Assembly: GCA_031403155.1 (NCBI GenBank)
Contig: JANNSX010000468.1
Span: 1 to 64,000, forward strand
Length of the DNA stretch: 64,000 nt
DNA from: JANNSX01 sp031403155
GTDB lineage: Bacteria; Pseudomonadota; Alphaproteobacteria; Rhizobiales; Hyphomicrobiaceae
Reading direction: 5' to 3'
Numbering within the stretch: position 1 is the first letter of the stretch; the number at the start of each line of letters is the position of its first letter. Both the position numbers and the translations under genes were made by a program. Under the pieces are notes generated by a model. It saw only the letters and a list, made by a program, of their open reading frames with translations. It had not been told where the DNA came from and did no database searches. This document shows positions 1 to 8,929 of the stretch, one piece after another.

Positions 1-211
1 GCCGGAGGGCCAACGCAGGCTCGAAGGCAGGGTGCACCTTGGTCCGGTAAGGGTGAGACGCCTTACCCCGAAGCAGCTCGGCTTTTGAGGTGACCAAGGC
101 CAGCTCCGAAAACGCCGGCGGGGCGATCGAGAGGTCGCTCACTGTTATCTTCCTCGGCTCGCGGCTTTGAGATCGCCCCGCGCCCCTCAAATGAATTCAG
201 CCCGGCAACGC
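1..211. repeat. Dispersed palindromic element, copy 1 (runs off left edge)
   Basis: This non-coding stretch matches, in reverse complement, the sequence at 58881-59243. Shared blocks include the segment around 74-185 and the GC-rich block that begins the window. The element is strongly palindromic: CCTTGGTC near 38-45 pairs with GACCAAGG near 99-106, and the CGGGGCGATC and GATCGCCCCG arms near 119-128 and 170-180 pair with each other. It carries no convincing gene. The two copies differ by scattered substitutions and by about 160 bases present only in the other copy. I infer a mobile or structured intergenic repeat; no transposase is visible. Confidence 0.75.
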
Positions 212-243
212 TTGTTTGCCGGAAGAGGGCGGAGCTTTGCCAT

Positions 244-270
244 GGGGTCAGACCCAGCGGGTCTGACCCC
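244..270. repeat. Perfect 12-bp inverted repeat
   Basis: GGGGTCAGACCC (244-255) and GGGTCTGACCCC (259-270) are exact inverted copies separated by AGC. No T-run follows, so it does not look like a standard terminator. It lies in gene-free sequence between the repeat element at the left edge and the tsaC-type gene. It could be a protein-binding palindrome or part of a repeat. Confidence 0.6.
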
Positions 271-355
271 CGGCGATGGCGGAGCGTTGGCTTGAGCGCA
301 CGTTCAGGCGAAGTGGGCACCGGTTCGCCGTCAGAACGTGCGCAAAGCAAAGACG

Positions 356-450
356 AGGCACTGGGCTTTAGGCTTTGGGCAATAAGGAACGAGGGCGATG
401 ATGCGACGCGCTCGGATCGCCAATGCCCAAAGCCAAGTGCCTAAAGCCTT
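356..450. repeat. Imperfect intergenic palindrome
   Basis: GGCTTTGGGCA at 371-381 pairs exactly with TGCCCAAAGCC at 424-434. A shorter GGCGAT/ATCGCC pair lies inside, and related words (GGCACT, CTTTAGGC) flank both arms. It lies just downstream of the minus-strand gene ending at 466, so it might act as a transcription end, but no clear T-tract follows on that strand. Together with the two repeats to its left it fills the gene-free 465 bases at the window start. Confidence 0.45.
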
Positions 451-465
451 ACAGCGGCCCGCCAC

Positions 466-1434
466 CTACCTCACCGCCGCCCGCCGCAACCGATCATTGA
501 TGGCCAACCCCAATCCAATCTCCGGCACCGGCGCCACCGCGATCACCTCGGCACCGGAGGCATCGAGCGTCCTCAGTGCCGCAAACAGCCGCGCCGCCGC
601 CTCGACGAGGTTGCCGCGCGGGCTGAGGTTGATGAAATGAACGCCGTCCTCCTCACGCCCGTCCGGACCGAAGCCCAGCCAGGCTTCGCCCTCACGCGGA
701 GCCTCGGCATTGAGGCGCAGCCGGGCGCGGGTCGCATAATGGCTGGCGAGGCGGCCGGGGGCGTTCGGGCGGGCCTCAGTGTCGTTGGACGCCAGTCGCA
801 CGAGCACGCCCAAGGCCTCCCGGATCGCCTCTATGGCCAAGCCACCGGCCCGCAGCAAAACCGGCTCGCCGTCCTCAAAGCCGACGATAGAACTCTCGAG
901 CCCGACCGTCGCCGGCCCGGCATCCAGGATCATGGAAACCTTGTCGCCGAGGTCGGCCGCGACGTGCTCGGCCGTGGTCGGCGAGACGTGACCGGAGCGG
1001 TTGGCGCTCGGCGCGGCGATCGGCCGGTCGGCGGCGGCCAGCAGCGAGGCGGCTGCCTCATGGCTCGGCACGCGGATGGCGAGCGTTTCGAGCCCGGCGG
1101 TTGCGAGATCGGCGATTGGTGCGCCCGGCACCTTCGGCAACACCAAGGTCAACGGCCCCGGCCAGAATGCCTTGGCGAGCTTCAACGACAGATCGTCGAA
1201 CTGAACGAGCCGCTCGGCACGGTCGAGCCGCAGCACATGCACGATCAGCGGGTTGAAGCGCGGCCTCCCCTTGGCTTCGAAGATGCGCGCCACCGCCTCG
1301 CCATTGGTCGCGTCCGCCCCGAGCCCGTAGACCGTCTCGGTCGGGAAGGCGACGAGATGGCCGAAGCGCAGCATCGCGGCGGCGTCGCGGATCGCGGCAT
1401 CGCTGAGCTTGCGGATCGGGGCGCGTGCGACCAT
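466..1434 (-). CDS. L-threonylcarbamoyladenylate synthase, Sua5 type
   Basis: This cytoplasmic enzyme makes threonylcarbamoyl-AMP from threonine, bicarbonate and ATP for the t6A37 modification of ANN-decoding tRNAs. The 322-residue protein has an N-terminal YrdC/Sua5 domain (about 15-205) with PTETVYGLGADA near the start, the KGRPRFNPL substrate-binding motif (K55 to L63) and SANRSG near residue 145. A C-terminal Sua5 domain of about 100 residues follows, so the length fits Sua5 rather than the short TsaC form. The start at 1434 gives MVARAPIRKL, in line with family starts. It is divergent from the acyl-CoA dehydrogenase at 1632, with two hairpins between them. Confidence 0.93.
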   Translation of the reverse strand: MVARAPIRKLSDAAIRDAAAMLRFGHLVAFPTETVYGLGADATNGEAVARIFEAKGRPRFNPLIVHVLRLDRAERLVQFDDLSLKLAKAFWPGPLTLVLPKVPGAPIADLATAGLETLAIRVPSHEAAASLLAAADRPIAAPSANRSGHVSPTTAEHVAADLGDKVSMILDAGPATVGLESSIVGFEDGEPVLLRAGGLAIEAIREALGVLVRLASNDTEARPNAPGRLASHYATRARLRLNAEAPREGEAWLGFGPDGREEDGVHFINLSPRGNLVEAAARLFAALRTLDASGAEVIAVAPVPEIGLGLAINDRLRRAAVR

Positions 1435-1512
1435 GCTTGGGGAGTCCGGTTCGAGTTGCGTCGTTGCCGCTCTCCTTCGAGGGGGCGGCCAGCAAAGTCA
1501 ACGGTTCCGACG

Positions 1513-1614
1513 TCTAGAGCGGGCTGCTTTTAGTCGGAAGCACCAGCCCGCTCTAGATCTTTGTTTGGTCGCATGCTTTCGCGATTAACCGGATTCCACT
1601 TAATCGCAGCATGC
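1513..1614. repeat. Two intergenic hairpins between divergent genes
   Basis: TCTAGAGCGGGCTG (1513-1526) pairs perfectly with CAGCCCGCTCTAGA (1544-1557) around a 17-base loop. A second hairpin pairs GCATGCT plus GCGATTAA (1571-1588) with TTAATCGC plus AGCATGC (1600-1614), leaving a 3-base bulge. The pair fills the gap between the divergent tsaC-type gene and the acyl-CoA dehydrogenase. AGAGC-bearing palindromes of this kind are common between Hyphomicrobiales genes. Promoters for both flanking genes must lie in or beside them. Confidence 0.65.
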
Positions 1615-1631
1615 TCTAAAGGACAGCGCCC

Positions 1632-3398
1632 ATGACCTACAAGGCCCCGCTCGGCGATCTCTGGAGTGCGCTCGAAACGGCCGCTGGCCTCGATCAATCG
1701 CTCGATAGCGGCCTCTACGAGGGTATCGACCGCGACCTCATCCGCTCCGTGCTGGAAGCGGCGGCGCGGTTCGCGGAGTCCGAGATCGCCCCGCTCGATC
1801 GCGTCGGCGACGAGACCGGTCTCAGCCTGAAGGACGGCGTGGTCACCGTGCCGCCCGGTTGGACCAAGACCTACAAGAAGTGGATCGAGGGCGGCTGGTG
1901 CGCGCTGCCCTGTCCCGCTGACTGGGGCGGCCAGGGGTTTCCCAATGCCATCGCCATGGCGGTCGCCGAGATGTGGAATTCGGCCGCGCTGGCCTTCGGC
2001 CTCAGCCCTGTGCTGGCCCAGGGCGCCATCGAGGCCATGCACCACACCGCTTCCAAGGAGTTGAAACGCACCTATCTGCCGAAGATGGTCGAGGGGACCT
2101 GGACCGCCACCATGAACCTGACGGAACCGCAGGCCGGCACGGATCTGGGCGCACTCAAGACGCGCGCCGTGCCGCAAGCCGACGGCTCCTACCGCATCTT
2201 CGGCACGAAGATCTTCATCTCGTACGGCGAGCACGAGATGACGGAGAACATCATCCATCTCGTGCTCGCGAAATTGCCCGATGCGCCGCAAGGCACGCGC
2301 GGCATCTCGCTCTTCGTGGTGCCGAAGTATCTGCTCGATGCCGACGGCAAGCCCGGCACACGCAACGATCTCAGATGTACGGGCCTCGAGAGCAAGCTCG
2401 GCATCCACGGCTCACCCACTTGCGTCATGACCTATGGCGAGAAGGACGGCGCCGTCGGCTATCTCGTTGGAGAGCCTAATCGCGGGCTCAACGCCATGTT
2501 CATCATGATGAACCGGGCGCGGCTTGCGGTCGGTGTACAAGGCGTCGCGGTCGCCGAGCGGGCGCTGCAGAAGGCGGTCGCCTATGCGCAGGAGCGGCGG
2601 CAAGGACGCGCGGAAGGCGCAGCCGATGGGGCAAGCTCTCCCATCGTCCAGCATCCCGACGTGAAACGCATGCTGCTCACCATGCGGGCATTGACCCAGG
2701 CGTCCCGCATGATCTGCCTTGCGACCGCTGCCGAGATCGATCGTTCGGAGCGATTACCCGACCCGGCGGCTCGTATGCGCGCCACCAATCGTGCCGCGCT
2801 GCTGACGCCGGTCGCCAAATCCTTCGCGACCGACAACGGCGTCGAGGTTGCTTCGCTGGGCATCCAGGTGCATGGCGGCATGGGCTTCATCGAGACGACG
2901 GGCGCGGCGCAGCACTATCGCGACGCGCGCATCCTGCCGATCTACGAGGGCACCAACGGCGTGCAGGCGATCGACCTCGTCATGCGCAAGCTGCCGCTCG
3001 AAGCCGGCGCTGTCGTCAAAGGCTATCTCGGCGAGCTCACCGAGGTAGTCCGCGCGGTGCAGGGCTCGAACGCGGCCGAGCTCGGGTCAACCGGCGAGGT
3101 GCTAGGGGACGCCGTCAAAGCGCTTGGCGAAGCGACCAAGTGGATTGGCGCGGCGCTCCAGCAGGGCCGGCGCGAGGAAGTGCTGGCCATCGCCACGCCC
3201 TATCAGCGGCTGTTTGGCATCGCGGCCGGCGGCTGCTATCTCGCGAAGGCGGCGCTGGCCGGTGAGGGCGATGCTCGGCACGTCGATCGCATGCGGCTCG
3301 CCCGCTTCTTCGCCGAGACCATCGCGGTCGGTGCGCCGGGCTTATCGCGCGCTGTCACCGGCGGGGCGGGCGCGGTGCTCGCGGCGGAGGTGGCGTGA
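1632..3398 (+). CDS. Acyl-CoA dehydrogenase, DmdC-like long form
   Basis: This is an FAD-dependent oxidation of an acyl-CoA thioester to its enoyl-CoA. The protein has 588 residues, the usual size of the long family that includes 3-methylmercaptopropionyl-CoA dehydrogenase (DmdC) and carries an extra C-terminal domain. An N-terminal helical segment leads into the flavin-contact region MNLTEPQAGTDLGAL, and QVHGGMGF is followed by IYEGTNGVQA, whose Glu is the expected catalytic base. The ATG at 1632 follows AAAGGACAGCGCCC. The gene stands alone, with repeats on both sides. Substrate specificity cannot be read from the sequence: straight-chain or branched acyl-CoAs are as likely as methylmercaptopropionyl-CoA. 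Confidence 0.9.
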   Translation: MTYKAPLGDLWSALETAAGLDQSLDSGLYEGIDRDLIRSVLEAAARFAESEIAPLDRVGDETGLSLKDGVVTVPPGWTKTYKKWIEGGWCALPCPADWGGQGFPNAIAMAVAEMWNSAALAFGLSPVLAQGAIEAMHHTASKELKRTYLPKMVEGTWTATMNLTEPQAGTDLGALKTRAVPQADGSYRIFGTKIFISYGEHEMTENIIHLVLAKLPDAPQGTRGISLFVVPKYLLDADGKPGTRNDLRCTGLESKLGIHGSPTCVMTYGEKDGAVGYLVGEPNRGLNAMFIMMNRARLAVGVQGVAVAERALQKAVAYAQERRQGRAEGAADGASSPIVQHPDVKRMLLTMRALTQASRMICLATAAEIDRSERLPDPAARMRATNRAALLTPVAKSFATDNGVEVASLGIQVHGGMGFIETTGAAQHYRDARILPIYEGTNGVQAIDLVMRKLPLEAGAVVKGYLGELTEVVRAVQGSNAAELGSTGEVLGDAVKALGEATKWIGAALQQGRREEVLAIATPYQRLFGIAAGGCYLAKAALAGEGDARHVDRMRLARFFAETIAVGAPGLSRAVTGGAGAVLAAEVA

Positions 3399-3449
3399 AA
3401 CGAACGCTAATGTCCGCCACGTCTGACCCACACGGTCGCCGCACTGATT

Positions 3450-3769
3450 CCTCCCCCTTTTTATGGGGGAGGACCGCGCGCCTTGGACTTAGGCGCACAG
3501 CGTGTAAGTCCTTAGGCGCGCCTAGGTGGGGGTGTTCGTGCCACGGCGCGAAATGCCGTCAGTCGATGGACCCTCGCGCAAGGGAGCGACAAGCTTATGG
3601 GCGACGCCCTGCAAGCTAAGCTGCAGCGAAGCATGCGAGGGTGTGTCAGACATCAAAATGGGGACTGTATCGAGTTTGCAGCACGAGCACCCCCACCTAT
3701 GTTCGCCCAAGGGTTTAGCTTGCGCTAAACCCAAGGCGAACAGTCCTCCCCCATAAAAAGGGGGAGGAA
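3450..3769. repeat. Composite element bounded by ~84-bp inverted repeats
   Basis: The left arm (3450-3533) holds CCTCCCCCTTTTTATGGGGG, GGCGC-rich words and TAGGTGGGGGTG. The right arm (3685-3769) holds the same blocks in reverse complement. The left arm's inner palindrome has diverged (CTTGGACTTAGG against GGTTTAGC). The roughly 150-base centre has no gene I trust, although its minus strand is open and resembles frames often seen inside such Hyphomicrobiales repeats. A third arm-like copy sits at 32018-32100. It occupies the gap between the convergent acyl-CoA dehydrogenase and methyltransferase genes. Confidence 0.7.
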
Positions 3770-3811
3770 AAGTAGTGACGACGCAGCAGACCATGTGAGG
3801 CATCTATCATA

Positions 3812-4636
3812 TTAGTCGCGCACCGCCTTGATCGAGAACGAGAGCGGGAACGACACCATGCCGTCCGGCAGGCGAAAGAGCTTGCCGCCTGCCGGCACCA
3901 TCATCGGGAAGAGCTGCCACGGCAACAGCTCGTGCTCGTGCAGGAACTCGATACGCAGGCCTTCAGCGATGAGCGCTCCAACAATGTCCGACAGCGGATG
4001 CATCCACTCACTTGTGCGGCGGTTGACGAGCGGCGTCGTAGCCCCTGTGTAGGTCGTTGGCGTGTCGGAATTGATCGGCTGATCGGGGGGCGTCCGCCAG
4101 GCGTAGTTAGGGACGAGCCGGCCCTCGACCTCCTCGAAGACGAGTGTGACGGGATGCGCCTCAGCCATGTAGAGGAAGCCGCCGGGCGCCAGCAGGCTCG
4201 AGGCGACCCCGGCCCACTTGCGGATATCGGGCAGCCAGTTGATGGCGCCCCAGGTCGAGTAGACGATGTCGAAGGAGCCGGGGAGCAGGCGCCGCGCGTC
4301 GTAGACATTGCCCTCGACGAAATGCGCTGGGATGGCAAGTTCGGCCGCGAGCTTGCGTGCGCCCTCGAGCGCAGCCGCCGAGAAATCGAGCCCCGTCACG
4401 TCCGCGCCGAGCCGGGCGAGCGAGAGTGTGTCGAGACCGATATGGCATTGCAGATGCGCGAGGCGCTTGCCCGTCACGTCACCGATTTCGCCGGCCTCGA
4501 TGGCATGCAGCGACGACTTGCCGGCGCGAAACTCCGCGATCTCATAGAATCCCGTCGCGTCCTCGAGATGGATCGCCGCGCGCTCGTTCCAATTGGCCTT
4601 GTTGAGCTGAAGATAGCCGGCTGTGACGTCGGACAT
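3812..4636 (-). CDS. Class I SAM-dependent methyltransferase, substrate unknown
   Basis: The 274-residue protein has a Rossmann-type S-adenosylmethionine fold. The glycine motif region reads LAHLQCHIGLDTLSLARLGA, followed by VTGLDFSAAAL (motif II acidic residue) and SFDIVYSTWGAINWLPD (motif IV region), then the LLAPGGFLYMAEAHPV strand. The ATG at 4636 is preferred over a farther upstream in-frame start because GGAGG lies just upstream of it and the protein then begins MSDVTAGYLQ. The gene is divergent from the sugar transporter operon. No feature identifies the methyl acceptor, so I give no specific name. Confidence 0.88.
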   Translation of the reverse strand: MSDVTAGYLQLNKANWNERAAIHLEDATGFYEIAEFRAGKSSLHAIEAGEIGDVTGKRLAHLQCHIGLDTLSLARLGADVTGLDFSAAALEGARKLAAELAIPAHFVEGNVYDARRLLPGSFDIVYSTWGAINWLPDIRKWAGVASSLLAPGGFLYMAEAHPVTLVFEEVEGRLVPNYAWRTPPDQPINSDTPTTYTGATTPLVNRRTSEWMHPLSDIVGALIAEGLRIEFLHEHELLPWQLFPMMVPAGGKLFRLPDGMVSFPLSFSIKAVRD

Positions 4637-4863
4637 GACCCTTTTCCTCCGCGGGGCGACGGCTGCAAAATTAGGCGCGACCGGCAAATTGGTCGAGTGA
4701 GCTCGGGACGACCTCGTGTCGAGGCGTGCGGGGCGCCGTCGGAAAGCCCCATCTGGAGACGTTGCAGGGCGGCGGGCTTTGCCCTAGACATCAGGTGCGG
4801 CCCCGAGAACCGCAAACAACGGAACTTCGCGGACTTCAATTTGGGACCTAAGGGAGGAACCCT

Positions 4864-5931
4864 TTGATTAATCGTAGAATTATGCTTCTGGCTGGTGCTG
4901 GCGCAATGGCGCTGGGCCTGGCCACCCCGAGTTTTGCGGGAGACAAGGGCCTGGTTGGCATCTCCATGCCGACGAAGTCGTCGACGCGCTGGATTTCGGA
5001 CGGCGAGAGCATGGTGCAGGAGTTCACCGCGCTCGGCTACGACACCGACCTGCAGTATGGCGAGGACGACATCCCCAACCAGCTCGCCCAGATCGAGAAC
5101 ATGGTGACGAAGGGCGCCAAGGTGCTCATCATCGCCGCCATCGACGGCTCGACGCTGTCGGACATCCTCAAGAAAGCCCACGAGGCGAAGGCCCAAGTGT
5201 TCGCCTATGACCGCCTCATCACCAAGACCGGCGATGTCGACTACTACACGACCTTCGACAATTTCGGCGTCGGCGTGCTGCAGGCGAACTCGCTGGTGAA
5301 GGGTTTGAAGGAGCGGTTCGCGAGCGTGAAGCCCTGGAACGTCGAGCTGTTCGGCGGCTCGCCCGACGACACCAACGCCTTCTACTTCTACGATGGCGCC
5401 ATGTCGGTCCTTCAACCCATGATCGATGCCGGCGAGATCGTCATCCCGTCCGGCCAGATGGGCATGGACAAGGTCGGTACGCTCCGCTGGGACGGCGCGG
5501 TCGCCCAGGCCCGCATGGATAACCTGCTGTCGGCCAACTACACCGACAAGAAGGTGAATGGCGTGCTTGCGCCCTACGACGGGCTCTCGCGCGGTATCAT
5601 CTCGTCTCTGAAGGGCGTCGGTTACGCACCAGGCGCCGAGATGCCGATCGTCACCGGGCAGGACGCCGAGGTGGCATCGGTCAAGAGCATGCAGGCCGGC
5701 GAGCAGTACTCGACGGTGTTCAAGGACACGCGTGAACTCGCCAAGCAGACCGCCAAGATGGTCGATGCGGTGATGTCGGGCGGCAAGCCCGAGATCAACG
5801 ACGAGAAGACCTACAACAACGAGGTCAAGATCGTGCCGTCCTATCTGCTGACGCCCCATGACGTCGGTAAGGACGACATCCAGAAGATGCTGATCGACTC
5901 CGGCTACATCAAAGCCGAGGAGCTGCAGTAA
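4864..5931 (+). CDS. chvE: Sugar ABC transporter periplasmic binding protein (ChvE family)
   Basis: This is the periplasmic receptor of a monosaccharide ABC importer; the Agrobacterium homologue binds several aldoses. The 355-residue product starts with a signal peptide ending near ATPSFA and continues GDKGLVGISMPTKSSTRWI, the typical opening of the ChvE branch of periplasmic-binding-protein family 4. The start is TTG at 4864: AGGGAGGA lies 7-8 bases before it, while the ATG at 4882 is too distant. gguA and gguB follow on the same strand, which supports the assignment. No adjacent regulator such as GbpR is present. Confidence 0.9.
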   Translation: MINRRIMLLAGAGAMALGLATPSFAGDKGLVGISMPTKSSTRWISDGESMVQEFTALGYDTDLQYGEDDIPNQLAQIENMVTKGAKVLIIAAIDGSTLSDILKKAHEAKAQVFAYDRLITKTGDVDYYTTFDNFGVGVLQANSLVKGLKERFASVKPWNVELFGGSPDDTNAFYFYDGAMSVLQPMIDAGEIVIPSGQMGMDKVGTLRWDGAVAQARMDNLLSANYTDKKVNGVLAPYDGLSRGIISSLKGVGYAPGAEMPIVTGQDAEVASVKSMQAGEQYSTVFKDTRELAKQTAKMVDAVMSGGKPEINDEKTYNNEVKIVPSYLLTPHDVGKDDIQKMLIDSGYIKAEELQ

Positions 5932-6012
5932 GACGTCCGGCGCGGGTCTGGCCCTTGGGCTCGACCCGCGCTGCTTGTGATTGCAGGACGCATCTCGAGG
6001 CGGAGGGCCTGG

Positions 6013-7548
6013 ATGGGCGCCGAGCCGATCCTCGAAATGACGAGCATCACCAAGACGTTCCCGGGCGTCAAAGCGCTCACGAACGTCAATTTGTCTGTGA
6101 TGCCGGCCGAGATTCACGCCGTCGTCGGCGAGAACGGCGCTGGCAAGTCGACGCTCATGAAGGTTCTGTCCGGCGTCTACCCTGCCGGCACCTATGATGG
6201 CACGATCCGCTACGACGGCAAGCAGCGGCACTTCACCGGCATCGCCGACAGCGAGGCGACCGGCATCATCATCATCCACCAGGAGCTGGCTCTGGTGCCG
6301 CTCCTCTCGATCGCCGAGAACATCTTCCTCGGCCATGAGACCGCGAGGTTCGGCGTCATCAACTGGCACGAGGCCCACGCCAGAACCAACGTGCTGCTGA
6401 AAAAAGTCGGCCTCGTCGAGAACCCGCATACCCTCATCACCAATCTGGGCACCGGCAAGCAGCAGCTCGTCGAGATCGCCAAGGCGCTGAACAAGAGCGT
6501 GAAGCTCCTCATCCTCGACGAGCCGACCTCGAGCCTCAACGAGAAGGATTCCGACGCGCTGCTGGCGCTCCTCAAAGAATTTCGCACGCAGGGCATCTCC
6601 TCGATCCTCATCACCCACAAGCTCAACGAGGTTTTGAAGGTCGCCGACCGCATCACCGTGCTGCGCGACGGCATGACCGTCGACACGCTCGACACCTCCA
6701 CGGCGCGCGTCTCGGAGGACCGCATCATCAAGGCGATGGTTGGGCGCGAGCTCACCGACCGCTTCCCGCCGCGCGATGCAAAAATCGGCGATGTGAAGCT
6801 CGAGGTGCGCGACTGGAACGTCTATCACCCGCAGCATGCCGACCGGCAGGTGATCAAGAACCTCTCTCTTTCAGTGCGCGCTGGTGAGGTGGTGGGCATT
6901 GCCGGCCTCATGGGGGCGGGCCGCACCGAGCTTGCCATGTCGCTGTTCGGGCGCGCCTACGGGCAGAAGATCACGGGCGAGGTCCGGGTCGATGGCAAAG
7001 TGGTGGATGTCTCGAGCATACCGAAGGCGCAGAAGGCAGGCCTCGCCTATGTCACTGAGGACCGCAAGACCTTCGGCCTCGTCCTCATCGATCACATCAA
7101 ACACAACGTCACACTCGCCAACCTGCCCGCCGTCTCCAATGCGTCCGTGATCGACGATCCAGCCGAGCTCGCTGTTGCGCAAAAGTATCGCAAGGATCTC
7201 GGCATCCGCTGCTCGTCCGTGTTCCAGACGACGGTCAATCTCTCAGGCGGCAACCAGCAGAAAGTCGTGCTCTCGAAGTGGCTGTTCTCCGGCCCCGAGG
7301 TGCTGATCCTCGACGAGCCGACGCGCGGCATCGACGTCGGCGCGAAGTACGAGATCTACGGCATCATCAACGCGCTCGCCGAATCGGGGAAGGCCGTCAT
7401 TGTCATCTCCTCGGAAATGCCGGAGCTGCTCGGCATCTCGGATCGCATCTACGTCATGAACGAGGGCCGCTTCGTCGCCGAGATGCCGGCCAGGTCGGCG
7501 ACGCAGGAAGCCATCATGCGCGCCATCATGAAAAGCTGGGAAAACTGA
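6013..7548 (+). CDS. gguA: Multiple monosaccharide ABC transporter ATP-binding protein GguA
   Basis: This is the cytoplasmic ATPase of the sugar importer, with two ABC modules in 511 residues. Module 1 has Walker A GENGAGKST, a degenerate signature LGTGKQQLVEIAKAL and Walker B LLILDEPTSSLN. Module 2 has a weak Walker A (GLMGAGRTE), a good signature LSGGNQQKVVLSKWL and VLILDEPTRGIDVG. This asymmetry is normal for sugar ATPases of the CUT2 class. The ATG at 6013 is chosen because GGAGG lies 6-7 bases upstream; an in-frame GTG at 5977 lacks such a site. gguB begins 2 bases after the stop. Confidence 0.93.
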   Translation: MGAEPILEMTSITKTFPGVKALTNVNLSVMPAEIHAVVGENGAGKSTLMKVLSGVYPAGTYDGTIRYDGKQRHFTGIADSEATGIIIIHQELALVPLLSIAENIFLGHETARFGVINWHEAHARTNVLLKKVGLVENPHTLITNLGTGKQQLVEIAKALNKSVKLLILDEPTSSLNEKDSDALLALLKEFRTQGISSILITHKLNEVLKVADRITVLRDGMTVDTLDTSTARVSEDRIIKAMVGRELTDRFPPRDAKIGDVKLEVRDWNVYHPQHADRQVIKNLSLSVRAGEVVGIAGLMGAGRTELAMSLFGRAYGQKITGEVRVDGKVVDVSSIPKAQKAGLAYVTEDRKTFGLVLIDHIKHNVTLANLPAVSNASVIDDPAELAVAQKYRKDLGIRCSSVFQTTVNLSGGNQQKVVLSKWLFSGPEVLILDEPTRGIDVGAKYEIYGIINALAESGKAVIVISSEMPELLGISDRIYVMNEGRFVAEMPARSATQEAIMRAIMKSWEN

Positions 7549-7549
7549 C

Positions 7550-8842
7550 ATGACCGACGCCGTCGCGCCCACACCCACGACCTCCGTCATGACGTTCGTC
7601 AAGGCGAACATCCGCGACTATGCATTGCTGCTCTCGCTCATCACCATCATGGTGTTCTTCCAGATGGCGACCTCGACGGCATTGCGACAGCAGACGTTCG
7701 CCGATGCCCTAATGCTTGTTCTGACGAGCCCGATCGAGGTGTTCCGGAACGGCATTCTCTTCACGCCACTCAACATGACGAACATCATCCTGCAGAACAG
7801 CTACATCGTCATCATGGCGCTGGGGATGTTGCTCATCATCGTCGCCGGCCACATCGATCTGTCGGTCGGCTTTCTCTCCGGGCTGATCGGCGCCATCGCC
7901 GGCGTGCTGATGGTGACAAATCCGTTCTGGCCGGTCGAGTGGAAGCTCGGGACGTTTCCGACCATCGGCATCTGTCTCCTGGTCGGAGCCGCGATCGGCG
8001 CGCTGCAAGGCATGTTCGTCGCGCGCTTCCTGATTCCGGCCTTCATCGTGACGCTCGCCGGCATGCTCATCTATCGTGGCCTGATGATCTTCATGCTCAG
8101 CGGCCGCAATCTCGGGCCCTTCCCGGATTCCTTCCAGGCGATCTCCAGCGGTTATGTGCCCGATCTTCTGGCATTCATGGCGCCGCCCGGCATCAACCTG
8201 CTGGCGATCGTCGCCGGCGCTGTCGTGACCGCCCTGATCCTCCTGTCGAACTGGCGAGGGCGAAGAATCGAGCATGCGCATGGCATGGCGGACGAGCCGA
8301 TCACACTGTTCTATGCCCGCAATGGGCTGATCGCTGTCGCCATCCTCGGCTTCTCGTGGATCATGTCGAACCACAAGGGCCTGCCGAACGTGCTCGTCAC
8401 CATGTTCGCGCTGGTGGCGCTCTTCATGTTCGTGACAACGCGGACGACCTTTGGCCGGCGCGTCTACGCCATCGGCGGCAACGCCAAGGCGGCCAAGCTC
8501 TCCGGCATCAACACCGAGCGCGTGACGATCATGATCTTTGCCATCATGGGAGCGCTGGCGGCTTTCGCCGGACTCGTTTACGCGGCGCGACTGAACTCCG
8601 CCCAGCCGAAAGCCGGCGCCGGTCTCGAGCTCGACGTGATCGCCGCCTGCTTCATCGGCGGCGCGGCAGTGACGGGCGGCGTCGGCAAGATCACCGGCGT
8701 CGTCATCGGCGCCTTCATCATGGGCGTGATGAACAACGGCATGGGCATCATGGGCGTCGGCATCGACTGGCAGCAGGTCATCAAGGGTGCCGTGCTGATG
8801 CTCGCCGTGTTCCTGGACGTTTACTACAAGAACAAGAGCTGA
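7550..8842 (+). CDS. gguB: Multiple monosaccharide ABC transporter permease GguB
   Basis: This is the integral inner-membrane permease of the ChvE-GguA-GguB importer, in the BPD_transp_2/RbsC family. The 430 residues contain many hydrophobic segments, including NSYIVIMALGMLLIIVAGHI followed by DLSVG, a conserved family stretch, and GRRVYAIGGNAKAAKLSGI in a cytoplasmic loop. The start follows the gguA stop by one base, so the two are translationally coupled. The operon probably ends here: a small GC hairpin (GGCCGG/CCGGCC, about 8875-8895) follows without a T-run. Confidence 0.93.
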   Translation: MTDAVAPTPTTSVMTFVKANIRDYALLLSLITIMVFFQMATSTALRQQTFADALMLVLTSPIEVFRNGILFTPLNMTNIILQNSYIVIMALGMLLIIVAGHIDLSVGFLSGLIGAIAGVLMVTNPFWPVEWKLGTFPTIGICLLVGAAIGALQGMFVARFLIPAFIVTLAGMLIYRGLMIFMLSGRNLGPFPDSFQAISSGYVPDLLAFMAPPGINLLAIVAGAVVTALILLSNWRGRRIEHAHGMADEPITLFYARNGLIAVAILGFSWIMSNHKGLPNVLVTMFALVALFMFVTTRTTFGRRVYAIGGNAKAAKLSGINTERVTIMIFAIMGALAAFAGLVYAARLNSAQPKAGAGLELDVIAACFIGGAAVTGGVGKITGVVIGAFIMGVMNNGMGIMGVGIDWQQVIKGAVLMLAVFLDVYYKNKS

Positions 8843-8929
8843 GCTTTCGCTTCCGACCATGACGGCTGTCATATGGCCGGGCACGTCCGCCGGCCCTACA
8901 CTCCAAGCTCACATTCGAGGAGCCTGCCC

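Noticed and set aside
3535..3800. A minus-strand open frame in the centre of the composite repeat
   Set aside because: It spans the repeat arm and has no independent start signal; such frames recur within repeat families without evidence of translation.
4474..6837. A 787-codon open frame on the minus strand across the methyltransferase, chvE and gguA
   Set aside because: It is antisense to well-supported genes, has Arg/Leu/Asp/Gly-rich shadow composition and shows no domain.
7709..8884. A 391-codon open frame antisense to gguB
   Set aside because: It is His/Asp/Arg-rich shadow sequence with no motif, opposite a recognised permease.
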